Source: Cloeon dipterum
Taxonomy: Eukaryota > Arthropoda > Insecta > Ephemeroptera > Baetidae
Assembly: GCF_949628265.1 (NCBI RefSeq)
Contig: NC_088787.1
Span: 29,750,501-29,814,500, forward strand
Reading direction: 5' to 3'
DNA length: 64,000 bases
Shown here: piece by piece, positions 40,401 to 52,158 of the stretch
How the letters are laid out: every line of letters begins with the position of its first letter
Numbering within the stretch: position 1 is the stretch's first letter
Notes under the pieces: generated by a model
The model's database searches: none
What the model was told of the DNA's origin: nothing
What the model saw: only the letters and a program-made list of their open reading frames with translations
Program-made: the position numbers and the translations under genes

Positions 40401-42356
40401 TCTTTGTTTACCTTTTTAAATGAACAATTCATATTTTTTTCTAAGGGATTGTGAAACATAAATAACAATTTTGAAAGAAGTCTAGTTCTTGAAAAAGAAA
40501 GTGATATTTTTAAGTGTTATCATATTTAGTTTACAATTTTAAAATACTAAAAATTTGAGCTTAACAACACTAAACAATAATAACCTTGAGTGTCGTTAAA
40601 ACACTTATTCTATGTCGGTAATTTTATCACAACTAGAAGATTTACTGAAGTTTATTTAGCCGATTCCAACATTTCAAGATTATTTTCTGTAGCATATTAT
40701 ATTTAATGATAATTTTAAATGAAGTCAGTTTTCAAATCCTTTTATAGCTTGGGAAAACTTGATACATATATGTATGAATTTATCATGCAAATCTGTGGAT
40801 TTGAAAATAATATTTTATTCAAATTTAAATAAGTAGAAAAAGGTTCAATTATATAAATTGTAATTTTTAAATTAATTTGGAAATGGTTTAGCAACAAAAT
40901 TGAAGAATTAATTATAAAATAATCAATATTTGAATGATCAGCAAAAATATAACTGGAGATCTTTCCCATTTTTAGGACTTTGAAGATGGAGTACTCTGGA
41001 AAGGTGAACAAACAAGGCATCGAGGGCAACTTGTACTTAGCGGGCAATCGATCATTGGATAATGGGCAGCAATTTCCCGAAAACAAGTGCTTTTGTGGCG
41101 GCCCTGACTCGGAAGAGAGCTGCATGCCCGCGGGAGCAATGAACGTTTCCAAATGCAAATTTGGCGCTCCAGCGTTTGTCTCATTGCCGCATTTCCACAA
41201 AGCCGATCCTATTTATCTGGAGAAAGTGGACATGCCTCCCCCAAACGAAGAGACTGATGAATTATTTATTGTTGTTGAACCAGTAAGTTGATGGTCTGTT
41301 TTTCAGTCTGTATTCATTGATTATTTTGGCATTTTCAGAACACTGGCGTTCCAATGGAAGTAGAGGCAAAATTGCAGATCAATTTGCTCATGCAGCCTTA
41401 TAAGCAGATTGGGTGAGTTTTCATTCTAAAGTGATTTTTAACTATAATTCTTTATTGCTTATTATGCTCATGATTCAATATTATCTGTTTTTCTAATTAG
41501 GCTTTAAATTTTCTTTTGCTTAATTCATCAATTTTACCCATATGTCGAGAGTGAAGTGACGTTTACTTTCTGATTTTGAACCTGTGAAAATTGCAAATAG
41601 ATTTTTTAAGTGAGTTTTATGCAGATGGGATTAGAATTCCGACAACGCAATATTTCAATGTAAAGCAGCAGTTGCTGGTATCAATGCGTTTAGTTTTCCA
41701 CACAATTTGAGGAATAAATAATATAATTCCTCCGCTGCGTAATTTTGAGGCGGCGGCTGGCTGCACAGCTTTAACCGTATTTCAGCCCGTGGCTAGTGTG
41801 GCTGACAAAATTTTTAAAAACGAAGCTTGATAGTGCTTAATGGCTTGAAGGCCGTTTTTTTATCTCCATACACTTATCATTAATTCTTTCGCACTTTTTG
41901 ATCGGCGGCTCACGCTGCTGGCTGGTACCTCAAAAATTAGTAATAAACGACACGAAATAAAATTTGCCAAGCCAACTTCAAACTTATTTTTACAACTAGA
42001 TATTTTCGATGCGAAGTTTTCAAATTTGTCGAGTATTAATAAATTTTGTTTGAATTTACAGAATATTCAAGAAAGTACCACGAGTGCTGATTCCAATGTT
42101 TTACTTCAAACAGTCGGCAAAACTGACTCCACATCTGGCGTACCTGATGCGAATCGTATTGGACCTCAAGATGATTGGGTTCATTGTGGCTGGAGTTTTT
42201 GTTTTCATTGGACTAGTTATCTTTATTAGTGGCATCTACATGACCATTTGGGGCCGCTGGAGCAAAGTCCCAAAACCCGCTGATACTGTGTGCCTAATTG
42301 ATGACGAGAATGTTTCTACCATCTCATCAGAAAATATGGAAAATCCGGTTACGTGA
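37499..42356 (+). CDS. CD36/SCARB-family scavenger receptor
   Basis: Two-pass membrane glycoprotein of the CD36 family, which binds or transports lipids and lipoproteins; insect members include croquemort, ninaD and SNMP. Exons: 37499-37609, 38605-38765, 39195-39339, 39398-39604, 39697-39908, 40976-41282, 41339-41412 and 42062-42356; 503 residues, normal for the family. Visible: TM1 at residues about 10-33, the NWTNPEEIL and GPYVFR motifs, the GWFYN segment, DLCR, the CFCGG/CMPAG cysteine cluster, the NTGVPM region, a second TM segment (IGFIVAGVFVFIGLVIFIS) and a short cytoplasmic tail. Several NxS/T sites fit a glycosylated ectodomain. Intron 3 appears to use a GC donor (GCAAGT at 39340). 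The large fifth intron contains a hAT-type MITE. I cannot say which subfamily it belongs to. Confidence 0.95.
39943..40319. mobile_element. hAT-type MITE, 377 bp, in CD36 intron 5
   Basis: The ends are inverted (CAGGGTTCGC on both), each continuing into GCA-rich terminal sequence. They are flanked by near-identical 8-bp direct repeats, AGATGAAG (39935-39942) and AGATCAAG (40320-40327). Eight-bp duplications and CAGGG termini are typical of hAT elements. There is no transposase frame inside. Confidence 0.85.
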
Positions 42357-42812
42357 ACCAGTAATAGGATTACATTGACACTCGTCAAGCTTATCTGCAA
42401 CAAAAGCAGGCAAGTTTTCCAAAGTGGGTGCCATTATTTATTGTGATAAAATGTTTCTGCAAACTTTGTGGTGCAGTTCGATACGGTTGTCTAGCAAACG
42501 TGATTTTAAATAACGCAAGAAGCGCTTCTCTTTATTCATATTCAATCAATTTCCGTAATAATTAAGCAAACGATATTTTTATTCTTTACTGTAGTAAGAA
42601 ATCGAACAAAGACCTAGTGTATTATATTTTTAATAAATAATATTCACATAATATCGACAGAAATTGTAAAGACTTTGAATAAACATGCCATTTATAGAGA
42701 ATTACAGTTTTTCTTCGGTTTGAACATTGGCATATATTATGGTGACATCAACACAAAATCTCAGAGTTAGTTTGTTAGTTAATAGTTAACTAACAATAAG
42801 GCCCTCTCAAAT
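42357..42812. other. Convergent spacer with CD36 polyadenylation signal
   Basis: Separates the 3' ends of CD36 (plus) and the MATH gene (minus). It contains AATAAA at 42678-42683 and little else of note. Confidence 0.6.
42678..42683 (+). terminator. Probable CD36 polyadenylation signal
   Basis: AATAAA about 320 nt after the stop codon, followed by T-rich sequence (TTTTTCTTCGGTTTG) suitable as a downstream element. Confidence 0.5.
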
Positions 42813-44937
42813 TCAGAGGTCGAGATAAACAGTTAATTTAACGATCATAGCGTTCTTGGTTAGGTAATCTCTGGTTGTAAGCACCTCTTGAGGAAATCCC
42901 AGGCCGACGCACTCGTGGTTGTCCCCGTTGCCAGTCGGTCGGCGCCAGTTAAACTCGCTGCACAAAAGGGTGGGGTCCCAGACGCGCGAGTTGATGTCCT
43001 GCTCGCTCACAGTGCGCTGGTCCAGCACAGATAGGCGCATCTTTAGTTTGAATGGCCAGCTAAGTGTGTCGTCAAATTCACCTGTAGATTTTAAAATACG
43101 TCAGATATGGAAAGTAATTTAAACAGTATACTTTATATTTTTCTATGAAGTTCTATCTCGAAATAATTTTCAGGGCTGAAATTTTGCTAAAATTGGCCCG
43201 TAGGGGGTTAATACGGATATAAAATCAATGTGTGGGAATCATTTCATAAAAATTAATCAACCTTTGGTTAGGCCGACGTGCAGATAAACATTTTTGCCAT
43301 TATTGTGCCTCGGGAACATCCGCATGTACATCTTGTAGCTCGAGGGAGCAATGAAGAAGCTTGGACTCCTGATGGAGCGACGGGGCTCCCAATTCCTCAG
43401 TTTGTTGCTCATGTCCCTGATGCGCCAGAAGTAAGTGAAGATGCGCACTTGCTGCTCTGAGGTCTTGTTCTTCAAATCGATTGGTGTTGGTGACATGTAA
43501 ATGCTGCTGTTGTACAGTTGCACTTCAGACTCGCGCGTCTCTGACGCGGACCTCTTCAGCTCGTCATTGTTGGTAACGCCAGACAACACCACTCCGTTGA
43601 GTGTGATGCGTGGAGTTTCATTCCTCAGATCTGAATTTAATTGTGCGTATATCATTCATTTGAAAAATCAATGTGACCTTTCTCTAATTTCATATTTTTA
43701 ATTGACAAGTGCTCTTTTTGCTTAAAGAACGTTTTGCAACCTACCAGATCTGAGTTTTTTTACACTGCTGTCCACTTCGCCAATTCGTTCCTCCATGTTT
43801 AAAAGAATTGTTTTGATAACGTTTATTTGATCTGCAAACTGGGACTCCAGATTGAAGATACGGTCATCGAGGCTGTTCTGTAAAGGCTCCTCTGCAAATA
43901 ATAATCCTTTCAAGCAATTAATAAAAAAAGGTTAATTAGTTAGGCCAAACTGGAGTCAAAAGTCGAGAAAATAAAATTAAAAATAATCTTGAAAAACTTT
44001 GCTGCTGGTATAATAAATACCATAAATAAATTCTGCTGGTATAATAGAGAACACGTTGTTGATAAGTTTTATTATATTTTCAAGAAGAAAAAGGAATTTT
44101 GTGTAAGTTCAAAGTGCTATATATTTTATTTCGCAGCCGACTCAGCAATGAAAGTCTTTTCCTCAGTTGTGGCCCAGCAGGAATAAACGGATCTCTTTTG
44201 TTCTTAGAAAATGGATTGACTTTCATGTCGTGAAAAAGGGAACGATATGCCACCCGCACTGAAAGACTACTTGGCGGCAATTTCCCTTCCTCTGCAAGGC
44301 GTTTGTAAAAAGCAGCATTGTACAAAGTGTGGATTTAAATTTTTTAATTTTACTAGAGTCTGGGCTCCTAACCCTTTCAGACGCGTCATTTCGTATTTTT
44401 CGGCAATCAACAATGCACTCTTGACTAACTGAGGATGAGCACCAATATTTTTTTTAGTTAAATTGAACACAATTGCATCATGTTTCCTGTTCTACTGAGG
44501 AAGAGCACACCTTTTCCGGCTTGCCAGATATAAATACGCATATCAACGTTCATTATTTCCCCACAACAACACCAGTCGTTTAAAAGAAAATTAGTGTGCT
44601 TGACAAACTCACTGGAACCGCAGCAGATACTCTTGAGGACGCGCGCGACCGCATTCTTGGCCGTGTTGACCAAATCTTCAGCGTCAACTTGACACATGGG
44701 GTTGTCGCACTGAGCATCCGACGCTCCACTTCCGTTGCTTCTGCCACCACTTCCTCGCGCGTACTTACCGCACAAAGGGAAAATAAAAGCATCCGCAAAC
44801 ATGATAATTATAGAAGGAAATATACACACCAGGAGGGAAGGTGGCAGGATGGTGGCCTCCGAGTCGTCAGGCGCGGACACCGCACCCCCAAAGACGGCCC
44901 AGAAGAAGCCGAAAAGAGCCAACACAAGCAGTTTCAT
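42813..44937 (-). CDS. Predicted secreted coiled-coil plus TRAF/MATH protein
   Basis: Exons: 44613-44937, 43745-43891, 43262-43630 and 42813-43081; 369 residues, all phases consistent. The N-terminus is a signal-like MKLLVLALFGFFWAVFGG. A cysteine-containing segment (NPMCQVD, KSICCGS) follows, then a coiled-coil stretch (IFNLESQFADQINVIKTILL, MEERIGEVDSSVKKL) and a C-terminal TRAF/MATH domain: YFWRIRDMSNK, PSFFIAPSSYKMYMRMFP, VYLHVGLTKGEFDD, LSWPFKLKMRLSVLDQ, FNWRRPTG, CVGLGFP and a final VKLTVYLDL. In TRAFs this layout trimerises and binds receptor tails, but there is no RING or zinc finger here and the signal peptide points outside the cytosol. Exon 1 is open throughout, but a 66-nt in-frame intron at 44764-44829 could remove a second hydrophobic stretch. 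The ligand and function are unknown. Confidence 0.78.
44080..44480 (-). pseudogene. Possible BTB/BACK-like remnant inside MATH gene intron 1
   Basis: The minus strand holds an open stretch with HPQLVKSALLIAEKYEMTRLK, which resembles the AAEKYxLxRLK helix following the BTB fold in SPOP-type proteins. A following frame contains SLSVRVAYRSLFHDMKVNPF, which I do not recognise. The pieces do not join into the surrounding gene in frame. A decayed fragment or an unrelated minor exon are both possible. Confidence 0.2.
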
Positions 44938-45374
44938 TCCGATTGTAACGCCGGAGCAAAAGCGAATGACCTGCTCGTTCGTAGAGATGCTAACTGGTCC
45001 AGAGGCAAAATGGGGAATTCTTGGACACGGATCAAAAGTGTCATTTTTCGCCACTCCAGATGCTAAATAAAGCGAGTCGGACGCGCAAATACGCGGTGCC
45101 GGCGCCAAATGCGTGCGGATTTATTTTTATAATGCGCTTTCTCAAGCGTTGCAACACTTAACACTTGCGTAATTTTGGATGAAATGCAGTTATTTTGACT
45201 ATTTTCCAATGAATTAAGGGTAGAGACGAAGTTTTTAAAACGTTTTCATATAATTATGTTCCATATCAAAATCGAGAAAGCGCACCTCTTTATACCGGTT
45301 TGGATTTTAAAGATACAAATATAATGCAAATAAACACTCAAAACTCAAAATATCTCCCTTTCTCAACAACAGCA

Positions 45375-45965
45375 CCATTCGTGCTTGGCGAACTCACTGG
45401 AACCGAAGCAGCAGATGCCCTTGAGGACGCGTGCGACTGAATTTTTGGCTTTATTGCATCAACTTGACACACTGGGTTATAACATCATGGAGCATCTAAT
45501 AACGCTTAATTATCTTTTACCTGCTCGTAATTCCCATGTAACATTGTATAAGTTAATTGGCTGAAGACTAGAATTAACACGTAATTTATTCAAAGAGAGG
45601 ATAATTCTGTTGGACTTGCGAAAAACCTTGCGTGGTGAGGTGAAAGTGCACAAATTGCGACAAAATTCACGGCGCGCGCATGATAAAGAACGAAAGTTTT
45701 ATTTTTCCAACGCGCCGCAAACGCTTTTGGCTGTCACGTCTCGTAATTAAAATAACCATTATTATCCTCTCTTTGAATAAAGTTCATTCTAGACTTCAGC
45801 CAATTAACTTATACAACTAACACCCATAAAGTAAATTATTAACCTCGGAATCGTCAAGGTGCAGAAAGACGCCGAAAAGAGCCAACATGCACGACCAGTT
45901 TCGTTCCGATTGTACGAGTTGCGACTGATTAAACGCACCATTTTACGTCCCTAGCAGCTAAAGGG
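45375..45965 (-). pseudogene. Decayed duplicate of MATH-gene exon 1
   Basis: Bases about 45385-45510 repeat the 44600-44715 part of the exon (AACTCACTGGAACCG, CTTGAGGACGCG and AACTTGACACA shared). Bases about 45843-45963 repeat the 44865-45000 part (GCCGAAAAGAGCCAACA shared, including the CAT start region). The copy is in the same order and orientation, with substitutions and small indels that break the frame. It is split by a foldback element at 45544-45815. No copy of the MATH exons is seen. Confidence 0.8.
45544..45815. mobile_element. Foldback/MITE element inside the duplicate
   Basis: GTATAAGTTAATTGGCTGAAG with a following TCAAAGAGAGGATAAT on the left is mirrored by ATTATCCTCTCTTTGA and CTTCAGCCAATTAACTTATAC on the right. 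Terminal inverted repeats of about 60 bp surround about 150 bp of non-coding sequence. The target duplication is unclear. Confidence 0.8.
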
Positions 45966-46811
45966 TCTGAAAAAGTAATTTGAAGAACCGATGGCTTTTA
46001 TAATATCCTCGCTGAAAATTTTTTCACGGTTTTCTCCAACTCAATGGGTATCACAAAAGTCAAAGATTGTTTGGAATTTTTAATTAGATTTTTGATAACA
46101 TTTATTTGTGTTCCAATTAATTTAAAAATACAATGATATATTTATGCTTTTACTGTACATTTAACTATTTTTATAATTTCTGAGAAGTTTTGCAGCTAAT
46201 TGCAACAAAGAACAAGAATTTAATCCACTCACTGCATGGGGAATAGAGTTGACCATCATCCGCTTGCTGCAACTTCCGTGCGGCACACACCGTAATACTG
46301 TTGTGAAATCCCTGGAATTTATAATTTAAAAGAATTTTTCCACATAGCTACGACTTGCGTTTTTAACACTTCACTTATGAAACAGAATGTGCTTATCAAA
46401 ATCTTAGTCTAACCACCAACTCCTTTTTTACCCTTCCATTAGCAGTACGATTTTGTTAGTGTGTTCTGCCAAAAAAGTTACCCTTATTATTTCATCCTAA
46501 AAGGCATCTTAAAAGTGATTTATAAATTTCAAATCCTGTGATAAATTAGAGGTAAGCTACATACAGTAAAGTTGTTATTGCTAAATTTTAAACAGTTAGA
46601 CACACACCAAGAAATCGAATTAAATACATTTTGAAAATGACATGCACATATATGGATTTTTCAGGAGAAATCTCTGCAATGAGATTACTCAAAATACTAA
46701 AGTTGAGCCATATCTTTGTAAATTATAAGGGGTGTTTTTTAATATTAAAGCTCTGACCAATAATTTTGCTTGACGTTAATTCTGATAGGACGATATAGAA
46801 AATGATATTTT
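45966..46811. other. Spacer without supported gene
   Basis: AT-rich sequence between the decayed duplicate and the 3' end of the Kazal gene. I see no exon or clear repeat. Confidence 0.5.
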
Positions 46812-48352
46812 TTATCCTCTTGATGACACCACCTGGCGGCACGTGCCATAATAAGCATGCGATGTTTCTGGAAATTTAAATAAATTAATTTCAATGCAAC
46901 CATCACCAAAATATTCATGCACAGCGCACATCAAACAAAATAAATATTGTGGTCGGGTTGGTGAAACCCTGGTAACACTTACGTTGTCCACAACGAAGAG
47001 CGCAGGTCAATTTACTGGGATTTGAGTAAGTGACATTGTCTGAGCCACAAACGGGGTTATACTCTTCAGTCGAAACGCAGCTGCAACCGGAGGAGCCACC
47101 GCCTAGCAAAGTTGAAATTCGCATGAATTTGGTGAAAAACTCAAGTTAAAAGTTGACATGCCTGTTTGTGGTGGTGGTGTTGGTCGATTCTGAGGAGGAA
47201 ATCCAGGATTGCCATTTCCACCGTTTCCGAAAATGTCACTAAAATCGGGGTTGTTTCCGACATTGAAGGGCTGTGAGGTCAAAGGGTTATTCGACGAGTC
47301 AACTGGTCGCGGGAAGAAAATATTGTCGGGCTGAGACGCAGAAGCTGGTCTTGCAGGCTGTCAAAAGCACGCAAAGAAAAGCAAAAAGGTCTAAAGTATA
47401 TACAGGTTAAAACGAAAAAAGAGAAAGTTTTTTTTTCACGAGATCTATTGTAATTATTTGCGATCTGCACTGCAACGCAACACTCATTTTTAGCGGAAAC
47501 CCATTTTCTTTATGACACACAATGGGCAATGTAGCAAAGCATGCTTCAGTGTAAATAAGGCTGGGATGAAAAAAGGTTTAAGGCCTTCATCTCAAGGCTA
47601 ATTTCCAACTTAAAAGTTTCAGATGAATAAGAAATTGAATATGTGGATTCAGAAAATATCAGGTAAATTACCCATTGCCTTGAAGGTCTGTATTGTGAGG
47701 TGTCGTCTGATGCGCTCAAATCTTCATAGGATTCGCTGTTGTCGAAATAGTCATCACCAAGCGGTTTGCACATTCCCAGTGTAAGTCCGGTCGCGATGAG
47801 CTTAATTAATGCTACATTGAAACAATTGTCAGTTATTATAAATGAATATCTTAAAATAAAGGCTAATTAATATATTGAAACATTTAATTGAAATGGCAAT
47901 TCATTTTCAAAAAAGAATTGGACGGTGCAATAAAAAATGAACATTTTTTAAAAAAAATCTATTTATTTTCGCTGACTAATAAAATAAACAATAAGAAAAG
48001 TATGTTAGATAATGATTTTAAAAACTGCTCTATTGATGCATGCTGCTCATTTTCAAATATGAATAGATAAGATAAGAGCTATAAGGGAACTATAGTTTTA
48101 CATAATTTTAAGGTTTCAAACCGATAATATTTGTAAATTTTTAAATATTTAAAATGAAAAATTCTATGCTGCTTTGCTTTTTCTCAAGATATATATTTCT
48201 TATTTTCAAAGAAAAAATCAGATTAATTGAGCACGATATAGTGTAAAACAAACATCCAAGACACCTACGCAATTCAAATATCATAATTTTGCATTTGTGT
48301 ATTATTAGTGCAGTAAAATATCGTAATTGAACATACGTTTGGAGACGAACAT
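46812..48352 (-). CDS. Secreted single-domain Kazal protein
   Basis: Exons: 48337-48352, 47672-47811, 47162-47357, 46983-47102 and 46812-46867; 175 residues. A signal peptide (MFVSKPLIKLIATGLTLGMC) is followed by an acidic patch (GDDYFDNSESYEDLSASDD), then about 65 residues rich in P, N and G, and one C-terminal Kazal domain: GCSCVSTEEYNPVCGSDNVTY, CALRCGQ and a last cysteine in YYGTC. The first two cysteines are only one residue apart, as in some atypical invertebrate Kazal domains, and the predicted P1 residue is Ser. Kazal domains inhibit serine proteases, so this could control secreted proteases such as the one at 23-25 kb, but that is inference. Intron 3 (47103-47161) seems to use a GC donor (CAG/GCATGT). 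Confidence 0.85.
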
Positions 48353-48536
48353 CTTAATGGAGCCACTTTGCCAGATGCTTGAGAGCCTACTTTCGTGATC
48401 CAGTCCCGCCGGATGCCAAAGGCAGAGTGAGTCTGCTTTTTATGAATCCGCGTCAATTTATAAGAGCCACAACGCGTTGGCGTGCTTTTTAGCATTTTAG
48501 TCAGCAGAGACCGCAGAGAGGCCACATCATCACGGA

Positions 48537-48544
48537 TATATAAA
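48537..48544. promoter_or_regulatory. TATA-like element upstream of the Kazal gene
   Basis: TATATAAA on the plus strand (TTTATATA on the minus) lies 185 bp upstream of the Kazal ATG. Its better orientation is plus, but there is no plus-strand gene within 1.6 kb. It could serve the Kazal gene with a start near 48510. Confidence 0.35.
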
Positions 48545-48820
48545 GGAAGCGCCCTTGGGCTTTTCCGAGCCTTTTTCCTTGCCCCAAGAAATACAATTAT
48601 TGTGGATAGAAAATTTCAAAATTGACTCGATGAAAAGCCGAAATCACGGATTATTTAAAAGTTTTTGCGGTCGTATTGGCAGGAAGCTCAGCAAGGAGCG
48701 ATCGGGAGGGGGGAAATCCAGTTTCGTAATCTCTATATATTGTAGAATTTCATTGAATACGTTTGGATGAGGCATCGAAGGTGAACCACAAACAGCGGTC
48801 ATCGCGGAGATGATGGCAGG

Positions 48821-48830
48821 GTCACGTGAC
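48821..48830. promoter_or_regulatory. Palindromic GTCACGTGAC, CLEAR-type E-box
   Basis: An exact match to the TFEB/Mitf CLEAR palindrome that controls lysosome and autophagy genes. It lies 470 bp upstream of the Kazal ATG and 1.4 kb upstream of the Atg8 ATG. A 10-bp match can occur by chance. Confidence 0.4.
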
Positions 48831-49287
48831 TCTTTAAAACACAAACAATAATCAAGTGGAGATGATGGTCTTATTGGACAAGGAAAGTCGATATAAAATG
48901 ATTCCCATCAGGATATTTTGCATGCAATCATTTGAATTTGAGTTGTCATGCAGTTATTTTTATTCATTTAACTTCAATTATACTTTAATTAAATTCATAT
49001 ATACGTTTCAGAAATGATAATTTCGCTATTGTCGCTTTCTTAGTTCATATCAAGAGAACTCTCTCAATACGTATGGGAGGATATAACAATATGAATTAAA
49101 TTTTATCATTATACATATTTAATAACAAATATGTATATGTTTGTTTGTTGAAGTGTGTGTAAAGAAGGATAACAAAATGTTTCAACATACTAAATTGACC
49201 GTTTGAGTGAGTTACATAGTTTTTAACAATCCCTTCTCAAAATTGTGTAATAATATTATTACTACCATTAACGTCAATACATTATTT

Positions 49288-49427
49288 CGTCCTGGTCCCG
49301 GCAAAATTGCGTAACTTTCAACAACCAAACGCGAATTTCCTTGTTGCAAGAAAAGGTCAACAATCAATTCGACAACGAAAATTTGGGTGTTTGTTTAACG
49401 TTGCGCAATTTTGCCGGGACCAGGACG
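49288..49427. mobile_element. Small MITE, 140 bp, copy 1
   Basis: Perfect terminal inverted repeats: CGTCCTGGTCCCGGCAAAAT on the left and its exact reverse complement on the right. ATTT flanks both ends as a 4-bp duplication. The interior is shared with two other copies in this window (CAACAACCAAACG and CAATC motifs). Confidence 0.9.
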
Positions 49428-49764
49428 ATTTATTCTTGTACTATTTTCCGCGTTGTCAATTTGCGTCACAATCACATAGAAAAGAATAATGAACTAAAAT
49501 TATAATTTAAATGATCCACGTTAAGGAAGAAAACTCGTTAACTATTCCTTTTTTTAATTTTTGCAAATATTTATGTGGATCTAAAACATGGGGGCAACAA
49601 AACCCGTTGCTGACAAAAAATAACGGAAAGAAAAAAGTCCGGGTTAAAACACTTTTTGTTTAATTGACATACTGAATAAGGTGTTAAATAATGTTACTTT
49701 AAATCCTTCAAATCTGTTAAAACCTCTTAATTATGACCTATTTATGATACGTTACGCATTACGC

Positions 49765-49917
49765 ACGTTACTACTATAGGTAGCTGAAAAATTGCGTATA
49801 ATATCTCAACAAAACCAAACGAGAACTTCCTTGTTGCTAGAAAAGGGCAACAATCCATTTGACAATGCAAATTTGGTTGTTTGTTAAGCGATGCGCAATT
49901 TCAGCACTACCACGACG
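49765..49917. mobile_element. Small MITE, diverged copy 2
   Basis: The interior (ACTTCCTTGTTGC, AAAAGGGCAACAATC, TTTGGTTGTTTGTTAAGCG) matches copy 1. The right end reads CAGCACTACCACGACG; the left end is altered by an insertion or rearrangement, so the left limit is approximate. Confidence 0.75.
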
Positions 49918-50237
49918 TACTGTTTTGTCTACCTTGTTAGCCACGTGTTTTTGCCGCGCTTTTGCATTCAAATTTTACAGGTCAATCCAGCACCCATAAA
50001 TGAACCAATCCAAATCACTTGGCCGAGATAAACAAACGCAGCAGTCGTGCGCATTCGTTTCGGACACAACAAAATACACACTGTGTCACACCACTCCATA
50101 TTTATATTGCGACGCAGAAGGCACGTATCTACAATCAGAATTTGACGTTCCAAGACCGAGAGCTGCACTTGACAACTCGAAAGGCCCACGCTGAGAGCCG
50201 CTTTGAAGTCGAGGTTACGAGAAAAGGACATCTAATT

Positions 50238-52158
<1,921 letters not shown>

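Larger units (their letters stand above)
48831..50237. other. Spacer upstream of Atg8 with two MITE copies
   Basis: AT-rich sequence with two copies of the CGTCCTGG MITE family at 49288-49427 and about 49765-49917. The Atg8 promoter and 5'UTR probably lie in the last 300 bp; no TATA box is evident. Confidence 0.5.
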
